Source: Helopsaltes ochotensis
Taxonomy: Eukaryota > Chordata > Aves > Passeriformes > Locustellidae
Length of the DNA stretch: 64,000 bases
Reading direction: 5' to 3'
Assembly (NCBI GenBank): GCA_013400155.1
Contig: VXBM01000331.1
Span: forward strand, 299,786-363,785
Shown: in pieces, positions 36,013 to 48,600 of the stretch
Layout: every line of letters begins with the position of its first letter
How positions within the stretch are numbered: the stretch's first letter is position 1
The notes under the pieces: generated by a model
The model's input: the letters and a program-made list of their open reading frames with translations, nothing else
Told to the model about the DNA's origin: nothing
The model's database searches: none
Program-made: the position numbers and the translations under genes

Positions 36013-39000
36013 TTACAAAAATGTCAGAAGTAGCAGATTATCTTCTGTTTATATACTGTTTTTATCTTGCTTAATTGCAGTACACAAATGAAAGTAAGAA
36101 TGCCGACAGTAAATGTAGTATCATGTCCCAGCACATCTGTGTCTACGTGCAGTTGTCAATATGAACACGTCTGCATTCACTGAGATGGAACCAGAGTGCC
36201 CACACACACTGGTAAATGATTTATGTATTATTATGGATGCACTCTAAAGCATGTAAAAAGATAAGAAATAATAATAAAAAAAAGAATGTTGGAGCAATCT
36301 TAATTTGGTTTTTTGGTGTATCCTTACTGGAAATGGAATGGTTTGGGAACTTTTCTACACAATGTTTTTGTCACAAAACTCTAGTCTTTTAAAACAAAGA
36401 CACTCATGGACACATTCCAGTTTTAACTTTTCTAAAGTCCAAACTGGAATCTTTATGATTAGAAAGTCGAGTTATAGCTGGTTCATACCAGCTTTGTAAT
36501 CTTGGATTTTTCCAGAAGGAAGTCCTAACTAGGCAACGTCTAAGTCACTTCCCAGGCCTGGGCATTATTTTGTTTCCCCGTATTTCTTGATCTTCTGACT
36601 TGAGGCTGTAAGACTGTGCTGCAGAGATGCTGAATGCTCACAGCTGCAGCTGTAGTTAGTGGAAGCTGAGCTTTGAATATACAGTGCTAAATAATCATTG
36701 GAAAGGTTGCAGACATTTGAAATTGCTTATCAGGTTTTAGTGTCTCTCCCTCACTCCTTAACCTGTGAAATGATTCATTAACATTTGTTTATCATTGCAA
36801 CCCTGTTACAGTAAGCACCACAGAAAAGCCCTTGAGGAAATTTTATGTGTTTTTTTTCAGAGTAGGTTTGAATAATGTTAAATAAATAACACATTAGGCA
36901 ACAGTATACTGCATGAGGAAAGAACTAAATATTAAAAAAAACTACAGGGCACTGTCCTTCCTAAGTAACTGAAAGTGGCAGAGGTCTTGTAAGAAGAAAC
37001 CACTATGTGACTACCTCAACATACATGATGACAATACATATGTACCACAGAGGTTGAATTAAGGTTGCACAGAGAGCTTTAATTGCCAGGATTTCCTAAA
37101 TCCCAAATGCTTAACGTTGTCTTTTAGAAGAATAGTATTAAGATGGGCTTTATTATAGCAGATATATAATCTATAGAGAAAATACGTAGGAGATGTTTGA
37201 CAGAAAGATTTTATTGGGATGAGTTTGGTTGACCTTGTTATTTCTGAGTAGTAAGTGGAATTACATTTCATCAGCATGTTTATTGAAGTTAAGTACCTTG
37301 ATCTATGCAGGAGTTGGAGAAACAATAAATTTTTAATTGATATGTTTTCCAGGTCCCTAGTCAAGTTAAAATCTTTTTTAAGGAAGACTCAAGCATAGTC
37401 CTTACCTAGCGACAACAACTATTATCTGCTTGCTGAAAATTTTCACAACCTGTGGCCTGCTTTGAACCTACTGAACTGCAGTGGAATTCAGGGTTGAGTT
37501 ATACAGATGGGAAAGAGGTAAGGGTAGTCCAGGAAGTGAAGGTTCATTTTAAATTCAGGAATCAGTGGCTCAAGTCTCTAAAGTTCGACACCTATCTGAG
37601 AATATCACATCACTGATGACTTCCAGATATTTGTGTAGCACTGATGGAAACTTCTGGATCTGCAACCAAATTTTTTAATATCTTGTGAAATCCAGCATTC
37701 TCTATTCTTATGACTAACAAATAAAATTTCCCTTCCTGTCAGTAATGAAGCAAAACAAATCAAATCTTAAATGCAACCCTGTGGTGCTCTGATGGGGCAG
37801 AATTGAAAAAATACATAAATTCTCCTTTTATGAATAGTAAGATTCACTCAGCACTATAACAAAACTATTTTCTTTTTTTTTTTCCCAGCTCCTTTTTTTT
37901 TTCCCAGAGATTCATTTGAAACTGTAGGAATGAAGCTTCTGGACAGCCCATACAGATAGTTTTTTCTTAGTATGTCCAACAGACATACTGATGCAACCAT
38001 TGGATCTAAAAAATGGATGCCAGGATTTATCTCAAAGGACACAGCCTTATGCCAGCCAATCCCAGACTAATATTCCTTTTTCTATTTATTTAGAATAAAC
38101 AGCTTGGAATTAGTGTTTAGGCATTTAGGGTGGAGTGAAAACAGAGGAGAAAGAGAAATGGTATCACAAGCATCATTACCTCCAGTACTGCAGCAAAAGC
38201 TCTCCTGAGTAAATGGATATTTTTATGAAACTGCTATCGCAGGCTATGAAATGCCTCTGTCACCTCAAAGTAAATATGTTTAAAAATGAATTGCCTTTCT
38301 TCAGTGGAGATCCATTATAGGAGATGAGTAGGGATTTCTGTGTCTTATGTGAAGTCATAGATTACACATTACCCTTTCTGGAATGTCCGTGAGAAAGTTA
38401 CTTAATAGTCTGAGTAATACTTACAAGGGAAAGGGAAGGGAACTGTTATCACTTGGGCTGACCCCTTGGGGGATGCTGTGATGATAACTTTCCTGTTTAA
38501 ATTTGGGAAATACATAGTGTACAAATGAATGAACTTCATTGTCTTTGAAGTTTCCTATGTGACTCATGGTGAAGACTTTACATAATTACATTAACATTAT
38601 GGGGACAGGAATCAGCATGCAAACAGGCCACAGGCAAACATATAGTTACATGATTCTATCAGCTATACAAATGAAAATTAGTTCCCTTTCCATACTACTT
38701 GCCATGCTTTCTGTGAGTGTTACATAAGTTAGTGATAATATCTAAATATGTTTTCAAAACTTAAAAAATGCTTGCCAGGAAAATAAATCAGTATAAAAGC
38801 CTTACAGAAAATTTGCTAAAAGCCAGTATTAGTAATTCATTTAACATCAAATCTACCAAGCATGCCTATTTCGGGGAGCCAAACACAGAAGCTTAAGCCG
38901 AATACCCTACCAAGAACACATTTTCGTCACTGCTCAGACAACCTGTGCAGGCTCCCAACCTTGTTTTCACATTTCCAGATTAGCATGAGGGCACATTAAA

Positions 39001-39830
39001 CAGACAGTGATGAAAGAGATTGCAGAGTGACTGAGATGTCAGGAGGCATTTAGAAAGAGCTTGCTTAAGGTACAGAGGTATGAATATCTCTAAGAGAGTT
39101 TGTCTCATTCACACCACTGCTACAAGGAACCTGAGCAAACTTAGGTTGCACTGTACACTTTCTACTGCTGGCTAATCTGACTGTTAGACAACTGTTAAGA
39201 GTTATTTATTGCTAACAAGAGCTTCCATTTGATTGGCTGGATTTTGAAGGGGAATGCAAAATTTTCTTATTATCAGAATGTTTCTGAAACCCGTTGCTAC
39301 CTGTGACCCCAAGCATTTCTCCCTGTGGAGGGTTACAAGGAGGGAGTAGGCTGAAGGAAGTCTTGCAGAACAACCTGAGAACAAGTTTCAACACTGACCG
39401 TTGCCTCCTAGTTCTTTTATTTATTGCTGTTTTCTTTTCTTTGTTATGAAAAGAAGTCCAAGTCTTTCCCTGTGTACATTGTATTTTGGGATAGGCAAGC
39501 AAAATGTATACTAAATTAATAGTTTTTCAAAATCAGTTCCTGGTGTTCTGCAACTTCTCTCAAAGTGCAAGCAAAATGGCAAATAGTGAAGTATGAAGGA
39601 CATGTGCATTCTTATTTTATCTTACAGATGATTATCAATGAGTAACACAGGAATTTCAATTTCATTTCTTCATGTCAGCAGACCAGAAAGATTTTCCAAG
39701 TGCAGTCATGTTCCTTTTCTAGAATGACTTCTAACTGCTCAGTTTAATTGGGGTTGCCTCTGCTGCAAAATAGCATGACCGGAATTTGTAAGTTGGAGTG
39801 GCTAGAGCCAGCATCCCCAAGTCCATATTT
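36013..39830. other. Unique AT-rich sequence with a possible old repeat near 36625
   Basis: Around 36625-36690 the sequence GATGCTGAATGCTCACAGC followed by GTGGAAGCTGAGC resembles the inner part of the palindromic repeat at 39831-39953, but too weakly to call. A duplicated T-tract plus CCCAG lies at 37872-37907. No gene is recognised. Confidence 0.4.
37872..37907 (+). repeat. Tandem duplication of a polypyrimidine-CCCAG unit
   Basis: Two ~19-bp units, each a run of 10-11 T followed by CCCAG. Each looks like a strong 3' splice acceptor, but no exon-like frame follows. A short tandem duplication is the simplest reading. Confidence 0.7.
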
Positions 39831-39953
39831 AGGCATCCAAAGAAATGGTCTGATTTCCAAAACTGCTGAGCAGCCAGCAGCCCTAATTGGAGTCCATGGG
39901 AACTGTTGGATGTTCAGCACATTTGAAAAATCAGGTCACTTATGTAAGCAACT
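39831..39953. repeat. Palindromic, MITE-like ancient interspersed repeat
   Basis: An imperfect inverted repeat with arms of about 50 bp. The inner arms are 39864-39880 (TGCTGAGCAGCCAGCAG) and 39903-39919, whose reverse complement is TGCTGAACATCCAACAG; 14 of 17 match. The arms continue outward with CTGATTTCC on the left and GAAAAATCAGG on the right. The 22-bp centre is itself roughly palindromic (CCCTAATTGG / CCATGGG). I recall similar palindromic repeats with TGCTGAGCA and GAAAATCAGGCC from turtle, crocodile and bird genomes, and infer an old non-autonomous DNA transposon. The family name is not known to me with certainty. Confidence 0.6.
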
Positions 39954-42663
39954 AATTGTTGCGGTAAGAGCCCAACTTCAGCACCTAGTTTTACAAGGGC
40001 TCAATGTTGCTTTGACCAGACACCTTTCAAAACTGGGCATGTGTCTTGCACTCACTGCTGACCTCAGTGGAGCCCTGTCTGCTGTTTACTTACCATCAAA
40101 CCCCCTCCAGCAGGCTGGGGTTCGCCTCCTCTACCTTTTTTGTACATCTCAGGGAGGTGTGCAATCTGGGGTTCTGGGGTTGCAACTGCTCTCTGTGATC
40201 CGGAGGCAGTGGCTCCTCCAGGCTGCAGTCAGTGCAATGAGAGCTGCTCACACTTAGGTCACCTCCCTAGACCTCCCTCCCTCTGAGAGACCAGGGGTCA
40301 CCAGATTCCAGTTCCAGAGACCTCTGAACCTCTGACATGAGAGAGGGGATGCTTTAAACTGTTCGCATCATTTAAACAGTAGTCCTAAAAATTCAAAGTG
40401 TTTACTAGCTTTATTCTGTTCCCCTTGGGAAAAAAAAAAGGACCAACCAAACAATCAAACAACCCTGTGGAAAAATCCTGCAGAAAAAGACCCTCCTTTT
40501 GACTGAAAGACCACCCCCTATGTGTCAGCAGGGATCAGCCTCCAGGCGTGCATGGCATGCTGCTTGCTGAGGGGTGTGAAGCAAGTATGGGACAAAGAGT
40601 GCCATGAACTATTTCGGGGCTAAAATGAACTTTGTGTAGCAAACATGGGGAGGCTTAAGTTCATTTGGTACCTAAGACGGTAAGTTTGCAGAAGTTCTTG
40701 TAAATCCCTATTGCACAACAAGCTCAGCACGACTGTCATCCTGAAGTAATAGATATTCCTCAACATTGTGAAACCTACATAGGTGTCTTAGTCTGACTTT
40801 CCACATCAGCAAGGATTAGTGCAGAGTGTTTTCCTCTTTGTTCTTATGTTTAAAATAGTACACAACAAATGTAAGCAAGTTTCTTAACTCCTGGGTAGGG
40901 TCTGGTTTCCTAACTCCTGGTACTGGGCCAAGCACTAATCTTGGGCACACAGCATACATAAACATGTATCTCAGCTGACATTTCCAGATACATGGTGCTG
41001 CTTACAATTCACCCAAGATTACAATCTGACCTGTCAGTGGAGGATACGAGACAAACAAGTCATGCAAAGGAGCAGAGGCAGCAGTGGTGTTCCTCAAGCT
41101 GTGAGCCCCAACTGCTGCTAGCAATAACAGGCCCCGAGTGATGAGTGGTAATTTTCAGAAATAGTGTCTCTATGAAGTTCTTCTGGTATTATGAAATATT
41201 TGCATCCCTTTCATTACAGCACCCTCACAACCTTCAGAAAGTAGGGCAGTCTGACGGGCAGCATTTAAAGAAAAGATGCACTGGGTGTAACATCAACACT
41301 GTCACTTTAAATTACTAAATTAACTGTCTTTGTTTAACTTAATTTAGCAGGGCCTGGGATTGTCAGCCCCACAGATTCAAGACACAGGATTGCAAGGTGC
41401 TTCATATGCTGGATCTGAGATACAGCCAGAGATGGTTACAGCTCTGGTGCAAGCACTGACATAAGTACAGCAGATCTAGTGATCTTTCTGCCAAAGCTTT
41501 GGATCAGCTCACTGAATCAGCACAGGGGCTAATCCACCATCTGTCTGAGCTACTCACTGGCCAGCCCTGCCACTCCTGAGAGCAAAATGGGATATAAACA
41601 GGAGCAAGTGAAAAATGCTGGAGAGAGGACAAGAAGTAGGAGTTCATTTGAAGTAATCTTCCCATTGCATTCAGCTGGTTGGGGTGTGAAACTGCACATC
41701 AAGCAAAGCATGTGGAGCCAAATATCCTCCCTGTTTCTCCTGCCCAAACCCCTTCCCATTTGTGAGGCATACTCTTCTCCATACATAGGAGCACTGCATC
41801 TTTCTAATCCAGATCCCATGTTTTGAGTAGAATATTATTTCTAATTGTATGAGATCATTATTTCTGTTATTAGATACTCAAAAAGGCAATGTATTTGCAA
41901 TGTTGTTCTGTAACTCAGTAGACTAATATGCCAACATGGAAGAAAGGAAGCAATAAATTTTGTAGGATTTTTCCAGTCAGCTCTATAGGTTGAACCACAT
42001 TTGTTGATATTTTGATGTAAAGTTGAAATATAAATTAAAGTACAGTTGAAGTACAAGTTGGTTCCTGTGGTTTATGCATAGCTATTGGTGATAAACTATC
42101 CTTCTTTAACATCTTAGAATCTTAAGATGTAGGAGTTAAAATCTGGTATTAATTGCTGTTCACCGTTTTTCTTTCCCATCCCAAAACTCAGCCTCACCCA
42201 GTTGGTTTTATTGACTGTTTTACGGAGTTGCAGTCTATTCTTTGACGGAGACTTGTGGATGCATTTGGTTCACAGGAATGAAGACAGAAATGTGTTTTTG
42301 TGCTTTTTGATAAATGCAGACATAAGTCTACTCCCCCTTCCTTGTATTTTTCATGGAACATTCTGTCATTTTTGAGATGACGCAGAAGTGCATCATTGCA
42401 GAATATCGTGACTTGTTAGGACAGGCATCGCCTCTAGCTTTGTTTTAATGTTTGAGCTACAACTGAAATGAAACTTAAAAGCTAACATACTGATGGTAGC
42501 TAGCAAATATTACTGGTAGTCAAAGTTACAGATAGAAAGCTGGCAAGGAAAATAATTTACCTACTCAATATCAAAGAGTTGTGTCTGTGCCAGCAGCAGT
42601 GAGACAGTGCCAGAGCAAATGTGTTGCAGTAACATTACACATTGCCTTTCTGTGCAAAAATAC

Positions 42664-42689
42664 TGGACCAAATTCAGCTTTTGGTGTAA
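42664..42689 (+). repeat. Fragment of an old dispersed repeat
   Basis: TGGACCAAATTCAGCTTTTG and the following GTGTAA resemble the end of an old, widely dispersed sauropsid repeat as I recall it. The reverse complement of 46138-46162 is similar, so two pieces of one family may lie in opposite orientation 3.5 kb apart. The call is weak because of its length. Confidence 0.35.
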
Positions 42690-45600
42690 GCAAAGGCAGT
42701 TCCACGAACACTTCTGGTGCCATGCCTACTTCTTTATACTCATGTGGCCCACAGTTATATGTATAAGTTACATTAAGTGATTAAGAGGAATTTTCTTAAA
42801 TTGCTGCAAACAAAGGTAATACAGTTCTAGGGCCAGTGTATAACTTCAACTCACATTGCTGGGGCTTGGGTGTTAAGGGACAAAATTTGACAGGACTCCA
42901 AACGAGAGAGAAAGGTCAGAGCAACACACACAGAGTGGAATGGGGTCCTTTTCCAGCCTTCTCCCTTCAAGTGCCAGGTTATGGGGGAAGCTCCTGGTTC
43001 CTTTCAGCTGATGTTTTCTTTCCCAGTAGGACCCAGAAGGGAGATCATAAGCAACTTCTCAAAACATGTTGCCAAGCATAAGTGACCTCTAGCCCTCCTT
43101 CTCCCCCAGTTGCTGCTCTCACCCTTTCTGCCTGAGTCTGATGGGCTACAGGATCTTCCCTTGTAGCAGTATGCTGCTTCATGATGCCACTTCCCCTAGT
43201 GCTGTTTATTTCCAGCCTTATTTTGTACCACAGCTTTTTTCCTTAAAATGTGGTTTTCGTAAACCAGATAAAACCATTATCATGGAAAATAATGTGGTAA
43301 GCCAGCAGGGCTGCAAACTGGTTAAACCTGAATGTAAACTGTTCTCCTACAAATATTGCTGGTATGCGGGCAATAACCCTGAATAATTTCATTAATTAGT
43401 TATATGACAGTAACTGTTTTTAAAGTGCATACGATTTACATTTTAGGCAGCTAAACATGTAATTACATGCTAAGGTTGTGTGCTATTTTACTGTCATGAA
43501 CTCTATGGATGGAAGTCAAAATATACATTATAAAAGCAGGTGATCCAATTTACATCAGAGCTAAGAGTCTTTCTGGAGAGACTTAGCATTAAGACACATG
43601 GGTTTTGATAAAAGCTGTTTCTAAGTTCAACGTAAACACATTTTTCCTGTATTTTCCACTCTATTATAGAAGAAGGCCATTCCACATGCTTTAAAAGGCA
43701 TGTATTTGCTGTCCATATATGCATTCACTGCAAAGACAGCATATGAAAAAGAAAGAACTACTTTTAAACTGTAGAAATATTTGATGCTATTGTAGCTGTA
43801 GGTATTAGAAGACTAACATGCTTGTTTATTGCAGGCTGTCACTACTTGTCACAGCTGAGGTAGTTTCAATGACCTTACTGTGAATTTCTATTAGTATAAA
43901 TTGAACTTTGAATTATAAGGGGGTTTAATATTTGTTTTGGGGATAATTGCAGTATTCTTGCAATGGTTATTTTGTCCACATTTTTAATCCATGCTCTCTG
44001 TCCTAACTCTGTTGTTAGTATAGTCTTGGCCTGGGAATACTATACAGTAGGTATAATGTAGTAAACAGTTGACAGCTTTGCATTAAGATAATGTATTGTT
44101 GTTTGATGTCTGCACTGAGAGAGCTAATGGCAGCACTGGAGCTGGAATTGTTAATACCACACTGAGCACACCTTGGATATGTATTTGCACAGCAAGTGCC
44201 AAAATGTGTTGATATTGGCATTTCAAATTAATGAAGAGCCAGAAGAAGGAACACAGTGAAAATTAACACAACAAAGGAAAAGGTATTATACAAGATGAAG
44301 AGAAAGAATATTGCCTGAGACCTGAGCTTTGTGGGATGTTTCTAGAGAGCACCAAAGGAAGCAACTGAGATAGCAGACAGTCCCTGCACTAGTTAAAGAA
44401 AATCTGTGTTGCATTCATCTAACTTTATAGGTCATTATTCTAAAGAATATGTTGTAAGACATTCAGTTCATGCTGCCAGTAATAATTTGTACTGGGGTGT
44501 TATCATCACTCTGGTATCCTCTCAGACAAGCTTCCCATCTTGGTCAGAATGCAATGCTCTTGCTCACTGAGGAGTGTATCAGAGCTTGGTCCCTCATCAA
44601 ACCTGCTAGAAGTTGTGGGCCCTATATGACCTTCCCATTTTACTAGTGAATCTTAGCTCATCTGCAGCAGGTGCTCAGCCACTCACTTTAGCTGACCTGT
44701 ACTTTCCAGTTCTTTCTCTAACTTAAGGGAGAAAGTGCAATGAAACACAAGTCAGGAAACCACAGCTTTTAAGGCAACTTCTTGCATTCCAGGGCATTTA
44801 ATGACCTTGCCAATCAGTGGATCCTGCTCCAAAACAGAAAACCAATGGCCATTCATCTCTTTTACAGTTAGATTACAGAGGGGCTTAAAAAGTTATTTCT
44901 CAAGTATTCTAGGCTACATTCTCTGCTGCTTTGTCATTCTGCCTCTCAGAGTAAGGAACCAAACTCATGCTGCAGGACATATCTTTAACCTTGAGCAGGT
45001 TAGGTGATACATCGCTTTTCATAAGTCTCCATTTTAATGTGCATGATCTTTTCAAGCGATGAAATCTATGGATTGAGGAGAATTGTGCTGAATTTAGCTT
45101 CTTGCAGTCAACCCAAACCTCAAAGCATCTCTGACTCTTAACTACTTACAATCTACTCTGGGAGTAAGGGAAGAACCCAGAAAATCTTGAAATCCAAATT
45201 TTGCACTCCCAAACATTGCTGCACTCAGAAGGCTGTTCTCCACCAGACAGTGGTATGAGTTTCTCCACCCTTTCCTCTGCAGAAAGAATACAAGAAGGCT
45301 TGTACAAGAAGGTGTGCAACACCTTCCTAGTTTTCCCTTTCAAACCTACGTCAAAGAAAAAAGTGTAAATGTCAGCATCCTGACATACACTCCTCTGATG
45401 TAAATATTACATTAGAGAAGTGAATTTACCTGTGCAGTCTACTAACAGTGAGTTGATGAGAGCTGCCTTTTTAAGCAACTAGGTGGGGTAGAGCAACTGA
45501 TATACTGTGTGCCTGCTGACTGGTGGCTACCAAATCTCAGCCATCACTTTCAGAGATAACTTCCCAAGCACCCCCAGTAACTCTCTTGTAAAAGTTACTA

Positions 45601-46137
45601 GCATTCTATTAGAAGATTAAGTACCTGGCAGCATGGTTGGTAATGATCTTTTGACAGAAGTTTACCAGCACAAATCTCAGCTGGATCTGTAGAGTTAAAC
45701 CTGCTCACATGTAATTGATGCTTTTTGGCTGCTCTAAGACACAGGATTTTGGGGCAGGATTTGAGAGACCAAGACTCTCAGTGGCAGTCCCTAGACACAA
45801 ATTCCTTGCCACCATTTTTAGTTACTAGAAGATGCAGTAGAAGTTTGTCAGCGACAGGTCAGGAACTACAGAACATGAGTGGCTATAAAGACCTCCACCA
45901 GTTTTTACATGCTCAGTAGTTAAGATGAGGGTTTTGTGCAGCAAGGCTGCTTTCCACCCCCATAGTACTAGAGAGTAGGCTTTCAAAAAAGGGAGTTGGT
46001 TATATGCAAATTAGATGCAAATATCTAATAATCTTGTTAAATAATTGGCATAGAATATCACACATGGTGCAGCATCAAACTTGGCAGCTACAATCGTCCC
46101 TACTGTACTGCTAGTACTTCACTGGTGCTAAACTGGT

Positions 46138-46162
46138 TTGTACCAGCTGAGGATCTGGCCCA
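46138..46162 (-). repeat. Fragment of an old dispersed repeat
   Basis: TTGTACCAGCTGAGGATCTG followed by GCCCA. Its reverse complement aligns with small gaps to 42664-42689. It is too short to classify alone. Confidence 0.35.
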
Positions 46163-47824
46163 CATAGCATATGGAATTTCCTGGATAAGCTACTACTCCC
46201 TGTCATACTTAATCACTGATAAATACAGGCCAGATTTATATTGTATGTATATGTGGAATTTAAGGGATGATCTTTCTCATTTCTGCCATCAGTTCGAGCA
46301 GCCCATTAAAACACTCATTGCAAATGACTGTGTGCTGGAATCAGAGCTGATCACATGCTGGCATTTAGTTTTCTCGATAAAGAATAGACGAAATAACATA
46401 AACAAGTACTCTTGATTACTTTCCCACCCCCGTTCATCCATTTCTGAATCATGTTGGATTAACAACACATTTGAGACAAAGATGCTGAATTTTATTAGCA
46501 TTGCTTGCTCACTGATGTCATTATTAAATGCTACATTATTAGCTATTCGGGTATAGTATATATTCTTCCTGTACCATTCCTCAGAAAATAAGCAAAAGCC
46601 AAATTGTTTTGTGGCATACTGAAACCAGTGCTGACTTTATGCAGCAGATGTTCATCTAGCCACGCATGTAGATGATTTCATAGATGGGGCGAGTGTGCTC
46701 ACCAATCACACACATTGCTTTTTTTTCCCTTCAGCACTGAATCATCATCTCTCCTTAACTGTTTTTTATTGTTGGTGGGTATTTTTTAATGGAGAAAGTA
46801 GAGCACTGTGCAAACAGTCATGACCTTTCCCGCCTTTAGCCAACATTTTTTTAATGCCCCAATTCCAGGCTGACCTCCTTTTCCAGAGCTATCTTTGGAA
46901 CTCAAATAATACTACGAAAATACATTTGTCAGCTTCACGATGAGTGCTTTAATGGTGATGTGCTTTCACTGCTTATTTTCCCCCTGCTGTTCATATTACA
47001 GCTATTTTTCTTTTTTATGAACACAGAAAATGGTAAAAGAAAATCCAATTTATTTCCTTAAGTTTGCCTCTATTTTGAAGTCGTTTTTGAGGGCTGCACT
47101 TTGTATGTGCTTAAAACTAGACAACTTGCAAGACTACTTGAAGCTTTTGTTTGGTCTAAAGAGAAGAGTAAGAGTTACTTGCTTAGCTGTCACTATCTTA
47201 AGCAGCTTCAACAGCTCTTTGCATCTAATCTAGCTGCAGAACTAATACTAATACCACATGGTCCACAAAAATCATCATCAGCAATAGGGCTACATTTAAG
47301 ACACAGAGACATCTAGAAACATTAAGCAGCTTGTGGTGTGAAGGTCAAAACTACTATCACATCCCTTTTTACAGAGTTGGGAAAACACACTATGTCTGGT
47401 ATGTTGTGATATAGGGCTATCACAAAATATAACTTCATACAAATATTTTTCAAGCTTCAGGCCTAACCTCTGTCATCTCATGGTGCTTTTCCCCACTAGA
47501 ATTGAAAGAGAGGTGTGTGAAAACAGCAGTTTGTCATTGCAGGGGGTACCTGAATCATGCATGCCCTTACATCGGTGTCCTCCCACTGCAACTGGCTCTA
47601 GAATATTTCTGACCAGCCAGGTGGTTAGGTTTGCAGAAAGCACACTCAGCTGAAGCAGGCTGCGTATACTCGGAGCTCCTCTGTACAGATATCAATTACT
47701 TTCCAAGTTTGCTGTAGGCCAAACAGAACCAATGAAGTTTGTGTATGCCTGCTTGGGCTAAGCAAGGCTTGGTTTGAGCAGGGTGTGCCACCTGTGCAGC
47801 CAGATGTAGAGATGTCTTTACTGA

Positions 47825-47829
47825 GATGT
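47825..47829 (+). repeat. Target-site duplication, left copy (GATGT)
   Basis: GATGT directly precedes the TG start of the solo LTR and recurs directly after its CA end at 48596-48600. A 5-bp duplication marks retroviral integration. Confidence 0.8.
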
Positions 47830-48595
47830 TGTTGAGGGTTGGAATTGTTTTTCCTGTTTTGTGGAATTTTCTTCCCCCACCTTGGTTGCTACGAGACTGA
47901 TCGCTGGATACTTGTGGGTACTTGGCCAAAACAAAAGAAGAAGATACCGCCAGGGCTGGGAAGCAGGTAAAGAACGAGCCTGGGGACAGTTTTCGCGCTC
48001 TTGGTCCCAACATTTCGGGGAGAGAGGACAGCTACTGCTGCTTACTGCCGAGGGAGTTCTTTGCTGCTACCTGGGGAACCTGCATCGGCTCCTCGTGTGC
48101 CTCGGAACTCCGGGCTCGCCTTCTCCGCCCTGCTGGAGCCGGGCCGGCCCTGTCCCACCGCCGCTGTTTTCCTCGACACTGCTTTGTGCTTCGGGGGCTT
48201 TTTTTTCCATCACATTGTGCTCAGCCGGGACACCCCTGCTGCTCCAGCTGCCATCAGAGAGAGCGCTTCTGATCTCACCACAGCCCGGGAGTTTCCCACC
48301 GTTTCAGCCTGGTGCTCTCGGAGCCCCGGCACCCGACTGCCCCCGGACTCTGAAGCAAAACCTCTTAAGGTCTTTGGGTCTGTCTTACTGTTAGTGTTGT
48401 AGTAGTTATTGCTGTTTGTTTTGTCTTGTTATACATACTAGTCAAAAGAATTGTTATTCCTAATCCCATACCTCTGCCTGAGAAGCCCGTTTAATTTCCT
48501 AAATTATAATAATTTGGAAGGAGGGGATTCAAATTCTCCATTCCAAAGGGAGGTCCTGCCCTCCCTAGCAGATACCTGTCTTTCAAACCAAGACA
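47830..48595 (+). mobile_element. Complete solo LTR of an endogenous retrovirus
   Basis: It starts TGTTGAGGGTTGG, ends CAAACCAAGACA, and is ~766 bp with TG...CA ends. The perfect direct repeat GATGT on both sides proves the borders. The end (CTGTCTTTCAAACCAAGACA) and the stretch TGTTTTGTCTTGTTATACAT are as I recall from a songbird ERV LTR family. The middle (about 47940-48360) is strikingly GC-rich with many CpG against AT-rich flanks. No internal viral genes lie beside it, so the provirus was reduced to one LTR by recombination between its two LTRs. Open frames of up to 177 codons in the GC-rich part (47861-48394) are by-products of composition. Confidence 0.88.
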
Positions 48596-48600
48596 GATGT
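48596..48600 (+). repeat. Target-site duplication, right copy (GATGT)
   Basis: It is identical to 47825-47829 and defines the right border of the solo LTR. Confidence 0.8.

Larger units (their letters stand above)
39956..47824. other. Unique sequence with scattered old repeat fragments, no gene recognised
   Basis: Short pieces near 42664-42689 and 46138-46162 resemble an old dispersed repeat and are listed separately. A segment at 44050-44225 looks compositionally balanced and could be a conserved non-coding element, but nothing in one sequence can show conservation. No exon is recognised. Confidence 0.4.

Noticed and set aside
39748..40257. 169-codon open frame on the plus strand, the second longest in the window
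   Set aside because: Its first part is the palindromic interspersed repeat (39831-39953), the product has no recognisable domain, and there is no codon or context sign of a gene.
47861..48402. Three overlapping open frames of 116-177 codons
   Set aside because: They lie wholly inside a solo LTR bounded by a target-site duplication. The GC-rich composition explains the lack of stops, and none resembles a viral protein.
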